Position numbers and translations under genes: made by a program
NCBI RefSeq assembly: GCF_002114285.1
Contig: NZ_NEDJ01000029.1
Location: 1 to 38,834 of the forward strand
Length of the DNA stretch: 38,834 nt
From: Halorubrum ezzemoulense DSM 17463
Lineage (GTDB): Archaea > Halobacteriota > Halobacteria > Halobacteriales > Haloferacaceae
Reading direction: 5' to 3'
Shown: in pieces, positions 30,746 to 38,834 of the stretch
Layout of the letters: each line of letters starts with the position of its first letter
How positions within the stretch are numbered: position 1 is the stretch's first letter
The notes under the pieces: generated by a model
What the model was told of the DNA's origin: nothing
What the model saw: the letters and a program-made list of their open reading frames with translations, nothing else
Database searches by the model: none

Positions 30746-32404
30746 TCAGTACCCCTGCGCGTTCCCGTCCTTCCGGGGTTCGGTGGCGGCCGAGAGGACC
30801 CCGTCGCGGTTGCGAGCGATCTGCGCGCCGCCGAACATGACCGGCGAGAGCGTCCGCACGTCGTGATCCTTCCGGACCAGTTTGGCTGCGGCGTCGTCGT
30901 CGAAGTGAGGTTCGAGCGCGAGTTCGCCGCCCTCGCGGTAGCGCCACCGCGGCTCGTCGAGCGCGCGCTGGAGGGGCATATCGTAGTCGACCAGATTCGA
31001 GATCACCTGGACGTGGCCCTGCGGCTGCATGTACCCGCCCATCACGCCGAACGCCGCCCAGTCGTCCTCGTCGAACCGGACCACGCCAGGGATGAGGGTG
31101 TGGAAGGGGCGCTTGCCTGGTTCGCGGCTGTTCGGGTGGTCCGGGTCGAGCGAGAACGAGGCCCCGCGGTTCTGGAGGGCGATGCCGGTGTCGCCCGCGA
31201 CGAGCCCGGAGCCGAAGCCGGCGAACCGCGAGTTGATGTAGGAGACGACGTTCCCGGCGTCGTCGGCGACCGTGAGCAGCACGGTGTCGGCGTCCTCCGC
31301 GTTCGCGTTCGGCACCCCGAAGGAGACGTCGTGCGAGGCGGTCTCGCCGACGCGGGCGGCGCGCTCGGCGGCCCAGTCGGCCGACACGAGCGGGGGGATC
31401 TCCTCGTACTCCGGGTCGGTGATGTAACGGTGGCCGTCGTGGAAGGCTCGCTTCAATGCCTCGGCGAAGTAGTGGACGCGCTCGGGGGAGTCGTAGTCGT
31501 GCTCGCCCGCGCCCAGTTCGGCGGCGACGTTGAGCGCCTCCAGCGCGATGAGCCCCTGATTGTTCGGCGGTAGCTCGTACACCTCGGCGCCGTTGTACGT
31601 CGTCGACACCGGCTCCGGCCACTCGACCTCGAACTCGGCGAGGTCGTCGACGGTCATGAACCCGCCCTGCGACTGGACCTCGTCGGCGATCGCCTCGGCG
31701 ATCTCGCCCTCGTAGACGGCGTCCGCGCCCTCCTCTGCGATCGTCTCCATCGACTCGCCGAGCCGCGGGAGCGTCACCGTCTGGCCGACGGCCGGCGGCT
31801 CGCCGTCGAACAGGAACGCCTCGCGGGCATGGTCGTCGGTGAACAGCGCGTCGGCGCTCGCCCCGTAGGAGGCGATCACCTCGGACACCGGGTACCCCTC
31901 GGTCGCGTACCGGATCGCCGGTGCGAGCGCGTCGGCGAGCGTGAGCCGACCCAGCTTCTCGACGGTCGCCTCCCAGCCGCGGGCCGTCCCCGGGACGGTG
32001 ACCGCGTGCGGCCCGTAGAACGGCATCTCGGCCTCGCCGGCGTCGTCGACCGCGTAGCCGCCGTCGTCCGGGTAGTAGGAGTCGGCGTCGTCGCCCTCGG
32101 CGAGCGCCGCCCGCACACTTTCGATCGTCGCGTCGGCGGGCGCGCCGCCGCAGGAGCGCATCGCGCCGACCTCGCCGTCGGCGGTCCGGTACAGCGCGAA
32201 CACGTCGCCGCCGAGCCCGGTCGAGGTCGGCTCGACGACGTTGAGCGCGGCGGCGGTCGCGACCGCCGCGTCGAACGCGTTGCCCCCCTCGCGTAACACC
32301 TCGATCCCCGCCTGGCTCGCGAGCGGCTGGCTTGTCGCCACCACGCCGCGCTCGCCGTACACGGTCGACCGCCGCGAGGTGAATCGGTCTAAGTCCGGAT
32401 CCAT
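30746..32404 (-). CDS. ggt: gamma-glutamyltransferase family protein
   Basis: This Ntn-hydrolase transfers or hydrolyses gamma-glutamyl groups; it is made as a precursor that self-cleaves at a Thr. The 552-residue sequence shows VVATSQPLASQAGIEVL, GGNAFDAAVATAAALNVVEP and TGLGGDVFALY at the start, PPNNQGLIALEAL in the middle, and DADTVLLTVAD with Thr374 as the likely nucleophile, then FGSGLVAGDTGIALQNRG and GKRPFHTLIPG. There is no signal peptide, so unlike many bacterial GGTs it appears cytoplasmic. The ATG at 32404 is supported by a TATA-like GTTTATGT (32428-32435) about 27 nt upstream. It is divergent from the dpp operon. Confidence 0.9.
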   Translation of the reverse strand: MDPDLDRFTSRRSTVYGERGVVATSQPLASQAGIEVLREGGNAFDAAVATAAALNVVEPTSTGLGGDVFALYRTADGEVGAMRSCGGAPADATIESVRAALAEGDDADSYYPDDGGYAVDDAGEAEMPFYGPHAVTVPGTARGWEATVEKLGRLTLADALAPAIRYATEGYPVSEVIASYGASADALFTDDHAREAFLFDGEPPAVGQTVTLPRLGESMETIAEEGADAVYEGEIAEAIADEVQSQGGFMTVDDLAEFEVEWPEPVSTTYNGAEVYELPPNNQGLIALEALNVAAELGAGEHDYDSPERVHYFAEALKRAFHDGHRYITDPEYEEIPPLVSADWAAERAARVGETASHDVSFGVPNANAEDADTVLLTVADDAGNVVSYINSRFAGFGSGLVAGDTGIALQNRGASFSLDPDHPNSREPGKRPFHTLIPGVVRFDEDDWAAFGVMGGYMQPQGHVQVISNLVDYDMPLQRALDEPRWRYREGGELALEPHFDDDAAAKLVRKDHDVRTLSPVMFGGAQIARNRDGVLSAATEPRKDGNAQGY

Positions 32405-32636
32405 ACTCTCGATCCGGTCGCCCGGCACATAAACATCGATCCGGATCTATCCGGTCTGTTCGCTCCCGACCGAACGATCTGCCACCGGAAGGCGGGGCTC
32501 GGTCGCGCTTCGCCAGACAATAGTGAACGATCATGTCAATACGTCCAATTGTCACCGAATCGGTCAATTACTGTACGGATGACGACCTGATGTACTGAAT
32601 AGAATAGTTTTTAACGGCCGACGTGTACGTGTTGGT
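32405..32636. promoter_or_regulatory. divergent promoter region between ggt and dppA
   Basis: This 232-base gap carries a TATA element for each direction: GTTTATGT on the minus strand (32428-32435) for ggt and TTTTTAA (32608-32613) for dppA, each about 26-28 nt from its start codon. Directly before the dppA start is the palindrome ACGTGTACGT (32621-32630), placed where a bound repressor would block the start. The A/T-rich middle holds three GTCAAT/GTCACC-like repeats (32535-32575). No gene is seen. Confidence 0.6.
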
Positions 32637-34328
32637 ATGTCTCACTCTGACAACGGACAGACGAAATCGGCAGCGACTCGCCGACGGGTTCTCGCCGCAA
32701 TGGGCGGTGCGAGCGTCGTCGGCCTCGCAGGTTGTGTCGGCGGCGACGGCGGCGACGGGTCCGACGGCGGCGACGGCACGAACGAGTTCGTCGCGTCGGC
32801 GGCTGCGAACCCGGGCACGTTCGACCCGACGATCATCACGGACGCGACCTCCAACTCCGTCGTCGGCACCATGGCCTACGAGCGGTTGGTCGCGCTGACG
32901 TTCGACTACTCCGAGTTCCGGGGCGAACTCGCCTCCAGCTACGAGCAGGTCGACGAAACCACGTTCCGGTTCCAGCTCCGCGAGGGGGTCACGTTCCACA
33001 ACGGCGACGAGTTCACCGCCGAGGACGTTCAGTTCTCCATCAACCGGACGAGCGGCACGACGAACGACGCCGACGTCTCCTTCATCGAGAACGTCGAGAT
33101 ACTCGGCGACTACGAGGTCGAAATCACCTCGACCGACCCGCACGCGCCGTTCTTGAACGACCTCGCCGCGGTCCCGATCCTCACGAGCAAGACCGACGCG
33201 ATCAGCGAAAGCCCGGAACAGGACGACCACTCGTTCACCGAGCAGACCCTCGGTACCGGACCGTGGGAGCTGGAGGAGTTCTCGGCCGAGGACCGAGCCG
33301 TCCTCGTCCCCTACGACGACTACTGGTACGACGGCGACGACTACCCCGGCACGGCGCCGTGGGACCGGGTCACGATCCGGGTCATCCCGGAGCAGGTCTC
33401 GCAGGAGGAGGCGATGGCCGCCGGCGAGCTCGACATGATCGACAACGCGGCGCCCTTCGAGCTCGACCAGTGGGAGAACCAGACCGGCGAGGTCGTCACC
33501 GGCAGCGCCGTCGGGTTCGACTTCATCACCTATCCGGTCAACCAGAGCCCGTTCACCAACGAGAAGCTCCGCCGCGGAATGACCCGGTTACTCCCGAAGT
33601 CCGACGTCATCGAGGCCGTCTTCGGCGGCTATGCGACGGAGCTCGCCGGCCCGATCAGCCCCGGTCTCGGAGCGTTCTGGGACCCCGAACACGAGCAGAA
33701 CCTCCTCGACGAGTACGTCGGCCAGGACGAGGAGGAGGGCCTCCGGCTCATCGGCGAGGCGTTCGAGGAGGAGGGCATCGAGGCGCCGTTCGACGTCTCT
33801 TTCATCACCAACGTCAACCGGACCCGCGAGCGGTGGATGGAGATCATCCAGCAGACGATGGACGAGACTGAGTACTTCAACGCGGAGCTCGACGTCCGCG
33901 CCTTCGACGACCTCGTCCCGTTCCTGCTCGACCCTGAGGGCGCCGCGGCCAGCACCGACGTCGTCGGCATCGGCTGGACGGGCGGCTCCGACCCGGACGG
34001 CCACATCAACCAGCTGCTCCACTCCAGCCAGCACGTCCCCGACGGATTCAACTGGAACCTCTACGAGAACGAGGAGATGGACTCGCTGATCACCGAGGGG
34101 CAGACGACCCTCGGCGCCGAGGAGCGACTCCCGATCTACCAGGACATCCAAGAGCTCGTCGCGCAGGAGGTCCCGATGGCGAACATGTGGACCGGCGACG
34201 TGATCGACGTGCTCAACCCGGCCAACGTCGAGTCTGTCGACCAGTGGAGCCCGCACCCGAACGCGAGCAACCGGTACAACACGCTGTACAAGCCGCACCT
34301 CGACGAGATCGTGTACCCGGCGGAGTAA
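32637..34328 (+). CDS. dppA: dipeptide/oligopeptide-type ABC transporter substrate-binding lipoprotein
   Basis: This 563-residue binding protein of the SBP_bac_5 class captures peptides or similar solutes for DppBCDF. It begins with a Tat signal (TRRRVLAAMGGAS) and lipobox LAGC (Cys33), then a short Gly/Asp linker. The mature part has TFDPTIITDATSN, FRFQLREGVTFHNGDEFTAEDVQFSI (family signature, here split as FRFQLREGVTFHNG and DEFTAEDVQFSI), GTGPWELEEF and LPIYQDIQELVAQEVPMANMW. Leaderless start at 32637. First gene of a five-gene operon. Substrate is not certain; peptides, gamma-glutamyl compounds or nickel are known for the class. Confidence 0.92.
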   Translation: MSHSDNGQTKSAATRRRVLAAMGGASVVGLAGCVGGDGGDGSDGGDGTNEFVASAAANPGTFDPTIITDATSNSVVGTMAYERLVALTFDYSEFRGELASSYEQVDETTFRFQLREGVTFHNGDEFTAEDVQFSINRTSGTTNDADVSFIENVEILGDYEVEITSTDPHAPFLNDLAAVPILTSKTDAISESPEQDDHSFTEQTLGTGPWELEEFSAEDRAVLVPYDDYWYDGDDYPGTAPWDRVTIRVIPEQVSQEEAMAAGELDMIDNAAPFELDQWENQTGEVVTGSAVGFDFITYPVNQSPFTNEKLRRGMTRLLPKSDVIEAVFGGYATELAGPISPGLGAFWDPEHEQNLLDEYVGQDEEEGLRLIGEAFEEEGIEAPFDVSFITNVNRTRERWMEIIQQTMDETEYFNAELDVRAFDDLVPFLLDPEGAAASTDVVGIGWTGGSDPDGHINQLLHSSQHVPDGFNWNLYENEEMDSLITEGQTTLGAEERLPIYQDIQELVAQEVPMANMWTGDVIDVLNPANVESVDQWSPHPNASNRYNTLYKPHLDEIVYPAE

Positions 34329-34366
34329 CGGTCTCAAACATCCGATAGCGCCCTCAATTCACCCCG

Positions 34367-35317
34367 ATGAGTCTCCAACGATTTGTCATTAAACGCAGCC
34401 TGATAACCATCCCGCTGCTGCTCGGGATATCCCTGCTCACCTTCGGGATGGTCCACGCCATTCCCGGCGACCCGATCGACTTCATCACGCTGTTCACGGA
34501 GCTCGATCCGCAGACGGAGATGGAGATCCGGGCCGAGTACGGCCTCGACCAGCCGGTGTACATCCAGTACATCGACTGGGTCACCAGCGCGGCGACCGGC
34601 GACTTCGGCCGGTCGATCATCACCCGCGACCCGGTGATAAACGAGATCATGGAGCGGCTCCCGTACACGCTCGTGATGGGGATCATGGCGTTCGGCGTCA
34701 CGCTCGCCACGGCTATCCCGACCGGCGTGATCGCGGCGTACTACCGCAACACCAAGATCGATCAGGCCAGCCGCGTGTTCGCGCTGCTCGGGATCGCGAT
34801 CCCGAACTTCCTGCTCGGCCTGCTGCTGCTCTTGATCTTCGCGAGCTGGCTCGACCTGTTCCCCATCCTGCCGCCCACCAGTAAGGGGATCCTCAGCTAC
34901 GACATGCTGGTGTACACCCTGTTGCCGGCGATCACCATCGGGACCGGTTCCACGGCTCTGCTGATGCGACTGATGCGGTCCTCGATGGTGGAGGAACTCG
35001 ACAAAGACTACGTCCGGACGGCGCGCGCGAAGGGGCTCCCGGAGCGGACGGTCGTCCGGAAACACGTCCTGCGGAACTCGCTGATCTCCGTCGTCACCGT
35101 GGCGGCGATCCAGGTCGCGTTCATCATCAGCGGCTCCGTCGTCGTCGAGATCGTCTTCTCGTATCCGGGTATCGGACGGCTGCTCGTCGATCGGGTGGGT
35201 AACCGCGACTTCCCGGTCATCCAGGCGATCGTCCTCCTGATCGGCGTCGCCGTGATACTCGCGAACTTCGTCGCCGACGTGCTCTACGCGTACCTCGATC
35301 CCAGAATCCGATACTAG
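34367..35317 (+). CDS. dppB: dipeptide-type ABC transporter permease DppB
   Basis: This is a channel subunit, 316 residues with six helices. Typical DppB features are the N-terminal helix SLITIPLLLGISLLTFGMVH, the PGDPIDF segment, LDQPVYIQYIDWV, and the ATPase-coupling loop with DKDYVRTARAKGLPERTV, where the EAA-type motif ends in ARAKG. The C-terminal YAYLDPRIRY is standard. It begins 38 bases after dppA and is followed 3 bases later by dppC. Confidence 0.94.
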   Translation: MSLQRFVIKRSLITIPLLLGISLLTFGMVHAIPGDPIDFITLFTELDPQTEMEIRAEYGLDQPVYIQYIDWVTSAATGDFGRSIITRDPVINEIMERLPYTLVMGIMAFGVTLATAIPTGVIAAYYRNTKIDQASRVFALLGIAIPNFLLGLLLLLIFASWLDLFPILPPTSKGILSYDMLVYTLLPAITIGTGSTALLMRLMRSSMVEELDKDYVRTARAKGLPERTVVRKHVLRNSLISVVTVAAIQVAFIISGSVVVEIVFSYPGIGRLLVDRVGNRDFPVIQAIVLLIGVAVILANFVADVLYAYLDPRIRY

Positions 35318-35320
35318 ATA

Positions 35321-36406
35321 ATGTCAAGCGAAACCTCACAGCGGACGACGGAACGCGGACGAATACGGGTCTCCGGCTTCGACGTCGAGCGCGTCGACTC
35401 CCGAGACCCGCTCTCCTCGTGGCAGCCCGACCTCCAGTCGGAGGAGGGGCGTGGTCGCCTCGAGTACGCGTGGATGCGGTTCAAACGGAACCGCCTCGCG
35501 CTGTTCGGCGCGGCCACCATCGTCTTCATGGTGCTGCTCGCGGTGTTCTCCCGTCCGATCCAGCTCCCGACTAGCTTCCCGGTGCTGGCCGGAGAGACGG
35601 TCCAGCCGTTCTCGCTCGCGCCGGCCGACCCCGCGAACCAGGACGTGATCACCGGGTACCGGGAGCCCACCCTGGAGAACCTCCTCACTTGGCCGCCCAC
35701 CGGACTCTACCTGTTCGGCGCCGACTGGGCCGGCCGCGACATCCTCTCGCGGGTGATGTACGGCGGGCGCTGGAGCCTCTCGATCGGCTTCATCGCCGTC
35801 GCCATGGCCCTCCTCGTCGGGATCCCGCTCGGCTCGATCGCGGGGTACTACGGCGGCAAGATCGACGAGATCATCATGCGCCTCGTCGACCTGCTGTACG
35901 CGTTCCCGTTCATCGTGCTCGCGATCGCGGTCATCGCCGTCCTCGGTCGCGGCTACTGGGAGATGATCCTCGCCCTGGTCGTCGTCGGGTGGCTCCCGTA
36001 CGCCCGCATCATCCGCGGCGAGATCCTGAGCGTGAAGGAGAACGAGTACGTCACCGCGGCGAAGGCGCTCGGCTCCCGCGACCGCTCGATCATCGCGCGG
36101 CACATCCTCCCGAACGCCATGGCGCCGGTGATCGTTCAGGCGACGCTCAGCATCGGCACCACGGTGCTCGTCGCCGCGGCGCTCGGGTTCATCGGGCTCG
36201 GCCTGTCCCCGGCGAGCGCGGAGTGGGGCGTCATGCTCAACGTCGAGCAGGACGCGATCGCCCGCGGCCGCTGGTGGGCCGGGCTGTTCCCGGGCCTCGC
36301 CATCTTCGTCTTCGTGATGGCGATCAACCTCGTCGGCGACGGCGTCCGCGACGCGTTCGACCCGCAGGGCGACCAGACCGACACCGACACCGGGGGGCTC
36401 CGCTGA
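35321..36406 (+). CDS. dppC: dipeptide-type ABC transporter permease DppC
   Basis: This is the second channel subunit, 361 residues. A long charged N-terminus (1-60) precedes helix 1 (LALFGAATIVFMVLLAVF). Then come TGLYLFGADWAGRDILSRVMYGGRWSL (a DppC hallmark, about 125-151, given in two parts by GADWAGRDILS and RVMYGGRWSL), the coupling loop EYVTAAKALGSRDRSI, and LGFIGLGLSPASAEWG. The tail is acidic. Its stop overlaps the dppD ATG (TGATG), giving translational coupling. Confidence 0.94.
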   Translation: MSSETSQRTTERGRIRVSGFDVERVDSRDPLSSWQPDLQSEEGRGRLEYAWMRFKRNRLALFGAATIVFMVLLAVFSRPIQLPTSFPVLAGETVQPFSLAPADPANQDVITGYREPTLENLLTWPPTGLYLFGADWAGRDILSRVMYGGRWSLSIGFIAVAMALLVGIPLGSIAGYYGGKIDEIIMRLVDLLYAFPFIVLAIAVIAVLGRGYWEMILALVVVGWLPYARIIRGEILSVKENEYVTAAKALGSRDRSIIARHILPNAMAPVIVQATLSIGTTVLVAAALGFIGLGLSPASAEWGVMLNVEQDAIARGRWWAGLFPGLAIFVFVMAINLVGDGVRDAFDPQGDQTDTDTGGLR

Positions 36407-37497
36407 TGGCGATGCTCGAAGTCGAGGACCTCAACGTGCGGTTCTACACCGACGACGGGGTCGTCAAGGCGACGAACGACCTCTCGTACCGGATCGAGGC
36501 CGGCGAGCGGTTCGGCGTCGTCGGCGAGAGCGGGGCCGGGAAGAGCGTCACGAGCCTCGCGCTGATGCGCCTCATCGACGAGCCGGGCGTCATCGAGAGC
36601 GGCGAGATCCGGTTCAAGGGCCAGAACATCTTGGAGATGGATGAAGAGGAGATGCGCGAACTCCGCGGCAACGAGATCGCGATGATCTTCCAGGACGCCG
36701 GGACCGCGCTGAACCCGTCGTACACGGTGGGCGAGCAGATCTCGGAGGCGATCCGGTACCACATCGGGCTCGACGAGGAAGCGGCGCGCGAGCGCGCCAT
36801 CGAGACGCTGGAGTCGGTCGGGATCCCCTCGGCCGCCGAGCGGTACAGCGACTACCCGCACGAGTTCTCCGGCGGGATGCAACAGCGCGTCGTGATCGCG
36901 ATCGCGCTGTCGTGCGACCCCGACCTGATCATCGCCGACGAGCCGACCACCGCGCTCGACGTCACCATCGAGGCGCAGATCCTCGAACTGCTGGAGGAGG
37001 TCGCGACCGAGTTCGACACCGCCATCCAGCTCATCACCCACGACCTCGGCGTCGTCGCCGAGTTCTGTGACCGGGTCATGGTGATGTACGCCGGCCACCC
37101 GGTGGAGATGGCGCCGGTCGAGGACGTGTACTACGACCCGCAACACCCGTACACCGTCGGGCTGATGAGCTCCATCCCGCGTATCGGCGACGAGCGCGAC
37201 CGGCTCCAGACGATCCCGGGCCGGATGCCGGACCTGATAGAGATGCCGCCGGGCTGTAACTTCCACCCCCGGTGTCCGTACGCCGAGGAGTCGTGTACCC
37301 GCATGGAGCCCCAGCTCGTCGACGTCGAGACGGGAGAGCCCGCGGACCCGATCAACAGCGACGCGCAGAGCGCCGCGTGTCTCGCACACACCGGCGAACT
37401 CACCGGCGAACTCGACTACGAGGTGACCGTCCGCGGCGAGGACGACCCGGTCGGGTCGGGCGACGCGGCGAGCTCAGCGGGGGTGAGCGACCGATGA
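36406..37497 (+). CDS. dppD: dipeptide-type ABC transporter ATP-binding protein DppD
   Basis: This ATPase subunit has 363 residues. Walker A GESGAGKS (about 43-50), Q-loop IFQDAG, signature FSGGMQQ (about 158) and Walker [14 protein letters not shown] are intact. The C-terminal oligopeptide-transport domain has [15 protein letters not shown] and a late ACLAHT, whose Cys residues can hold an iron-sulfur cluster in related proteins. The start ATG overlaps the dppC stop; an alternative ATG six bases on is also possible. It overlaps dppF by 4 nt. Confidence 0.94.
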   Translation: MAMLEVEDLNVRFYTDDGVVKATNDLSYRIEAGERFGVVGESGAGKSVTSLALMRLIDEPGVIESGEIRFKGQNILEMDEEEMRELRGNEIAMIFQDAGTALNPSYTVGEQISEAIRYHIGLDEEAARERAIETLESVGIPSAAERYSDYPHEFSGGMQQRVVIAIALSCDPDLIIADEPTTALDVTIEAQILELLEEVATEFDTAIQLITHDLGVVAEFCDRVMVMYAGHPVEMAPVEDVYYDPQHPYTVGLMSSIPRIGDERDRLQTIPGRMPDLIEMPPGCNFHPRCPYAEESCTRMEPQLVDVETGEPADPINSDAQSAACLAHTGELTGELDYEVTVRGEDDPVGSGDAASSAGVSDR

Positions 37498-38813
37498 GCG
37501 GCTCCGAGCCGCTCCTCCGCGTCGAGGGGCTCGAGAAGTACTACGAGTCCGAGAGCGACTTCATCGACCGGCTCCTCGGCCGGCAGAAGAAGGTGAAGGC
37601 GGTCGACGGGGTCTCCTTCGAGATCGAAGCGGGAGAGACGCTGGGGCTGGTCGGCGAGAGCGGCTGCGGGAAGAGCAGCATCGGCCGGTCGATCCTCCAG
37701 CTCCGCGAGCCGACCGCCGGCTCGGTATACTTCAAGGGCGAGGACATCACGGCGTTCTCCGACAGGGAGCTCCGGGATCTGCGAAAAGAGATGCAGATAA
37801 TCTTCCAGAACCCGCAGTCGAGCCTCAACCCGCGGCTGACGGTGAACGACATCATCGGAGAGGCGCTCGACATCCACGGGATCGAGGGGGGCGTCTCCCG
37901 CGACGCCCGGATCAAGGAACTGCTCGACCGCGTCGGGCTCAACGCGAGCCACGCCAACCGGTACCCGCACGAGTTCTCCGGCGGACAGCTCCAGCGGATC
38001 GGGATCGCCCGCGCGCTCGCCGTGGACCCCGACTTCATCGTCTGCGACGAGCCCGTCTCGGCGCTCGACGTGTCGGTCCAGGCCCAGATCCTCAACCTGT
38101 TGGAGGACCTCCAAGACGAGCTTGGGATCGCGTACCTGTTCATCGCGCACGACCTCTCCGTCGTCGAGCACATCGCCGACGAGATCGCCGTCATGTACCT
38201 CGGCAAGATGGCCGAGATCGGCACGCCAGAGGAGCTGTTCGCGCCGCCGCAACACCCGTACACCGAGGCGCTGCTGTCGGCGATCCCGGAGCCGGACCCG
38301 CTGTGGGAGGGCGACCGGATCCTGCTGGAGGGGTCGGTTCCCTCCCCGATCGATCCCCCGTCCGGCTGTAAGTTCCACACGCGGTGTCCCCGCGTCATCC
38401 CGCCCTCGGACTACGAGTTCGAGCAGGCGGAGTGGCGCGCGGTCATGTCGCTCCGCCACCGCGCCCGCGAGGAGGACATCGCCGTCGAGACGTTCGACGC
38501 CGGCGAGAGCGCGCTGATGGGGGCGCTCCGCGAGGAGCTCGACCTCCCATCGACGCTGTCGGACCCGGAGGCAGAGGAAGTGGTCCAAGAGGCGCTCCGG
38601 CTGGTCGCCGACGAAGAGTTCGAGCACGCCGAGCGGGTGCTCGACGAGACGTTCGACACGCCCTGCTCGACGGACGAACCGGTGCTCCGCCAGACCGACG
38701 CGGGGCGCGTCGCGTGTCACCTCTTCGACCCGGCTTACGAAGCCGGGCCGACCGAGGGGGCGGCGCCCGACGACGGTACCGCCCCCGGCTCGGCCGCGAG
38801 CGGCGACGACTGA
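37494..38813 (+). CDS. dppF: dipeptide-type ABC transporter ATP-binding protein DppF
   Basis: This is the second ATPase, 439 residues and long for the family (about 330). The nucleotide-binding domain has Walker A GESGCGKSS, IIFQNPQSSLNPRLTV, signature FSGGQLQ and Walker B DFIVCDEPVSALD. The C-terminal Cys-rich domain begins GCKFHTRCPRV but the partner Cys residues (TPCSTDEP and RVACHLFDP) come only about 75-100 residues later. The insert between them is acidic and helical and contains AEEVVQEALRLVADEEFEHA. The tail is Gly/Ala/Asp-rich. It is last in the operon; 21 bases of sequence follow in the window. Confidence 0.93.
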   Translation: MSGSEPLLRVEGLEKYYESESDFIDRLLGRQKKVKAVDGVSFEIEAGETLGLVGESGCGKSSIGRSILQLREPTAGSVYFKGEDITAFSDRELRDLRKEMQIIFQNPQSSLNPRLTVNDIIGEALDIHGIEGGVSRDARIKELLDRVGLNASHANRYPHEFSGGQLQRIGIARALAVDPDFIVCDEPVSALDVSVQAQILNLLEDLQDELGIAYLFIAHDLSVVEHIADEIAVMYLGKMAEIGTPEELFAPPQHPYTEALLSAIPEPDPLWEGDRILLEGSVPSPIDPPSGCKFHTRCPRVIPPSDYEFEQAEWRAVMSLRHRAREEDIAVETFDAGESALMGALREELDLPSTLSDPEAEEVVQEALRLVADEEFEHAERVLDETFDTPCSTDEPVLRQTDAGRVACHLFDPAYEAGPTEGAAPDDGTAPGSAASGDD

Positions 38814-38834
38814 CCACGCTCCGTCGCCCCCCCC

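Noticed and set aside
30485-32567. Extension of the permuted binding-protein frame upstream through the ggt region
   Set aside because: The upstream part is out of frame with ggt and low-complexity Arg-rich; the Tat signal and TATA element place the start at 30470.
1-38834. CRISPR arrays, rRNA genes, complete insertion sequences or replication origin
   Set aside because: I looked for regular repeats, transposase motifs and ORB-like repeats by Cdc6 genes and found none.

Overview
The window looks like haloarchaeal chromosome, and Halorubrum-like is my best guess. Most of it is very GC-rich, with acidic proteins and several Tat-type lipoproteins (twin Arg plus an LAGC lipobox). Many genes have a TATA element about 27 nt before the start codon, i.e. 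leaderless transcripts. The core genes rps8e, rnhB, secDF, dpsA and lipA are archaeal in type. I see no complete transposase gene, CRISPR array or replication origin.

Layout. Bases 1 to about 4870 are lower in GC and look like the edge of an integrated element: a possible VapC remnant, hicBA, an SDR oxidoreductase, a Tat lipoprotein, a MITE-like inverted repeat, a small membrane protein and a short tyrosine recombinase flanked by two related hairpins. The compositional border lies inside mutY, near codon 172, not between genes. From 4870 to 20041 the region is ordinary core: mutY with a PIN-like gene, a nitrilase-family hydrolase, dpsA, DUF1684, several HTH regulators, a K+ channel/TrkA protein, rps8e, rnhB, a DtxR-GDT1 metal pair, secFD, DUF5812, a cis-prenyltransferase-like protein without the catalytic Asp motif, and a PiT phosphate transporter.

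From 20158 to 24389 lies a branched-chain amino acid/amide importer operon, livHMGF (minus strand). Then come lipA, an orphan PD-(D/E)XK nuclease-like protein, a dual-specificity phosphatase, tRNA-Thr, a haloarchaeal conserved gene, an enoyl-CoA hydratase family gene and tRNA-Gly. The solute-binding protein that could serve livHMGF is at 29097-30470. The right end (30746-38813) has a cytoplasmic gamma-glutamyltransferase divergent from a complete dipeptide-type ABC importer, dppABCDF.

The most striking item is the solute-binding protein at 29097-30470. Its single intact ORF has a normal Tat/lipobox leader and Gly-Asp linker, but the two halves of the mature type I binding protein are in swapped order. 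The usual C-terminal half comes first and the usual N-terminal half follows, ending in the middle of the normal fold. This reads as a natural circular permutation. Other points worth following are the mosaic mutY beside an integrase, the catalytically incomplete cis-prenyltransferase, the orphan nuclease and the GGT/importer divergon.
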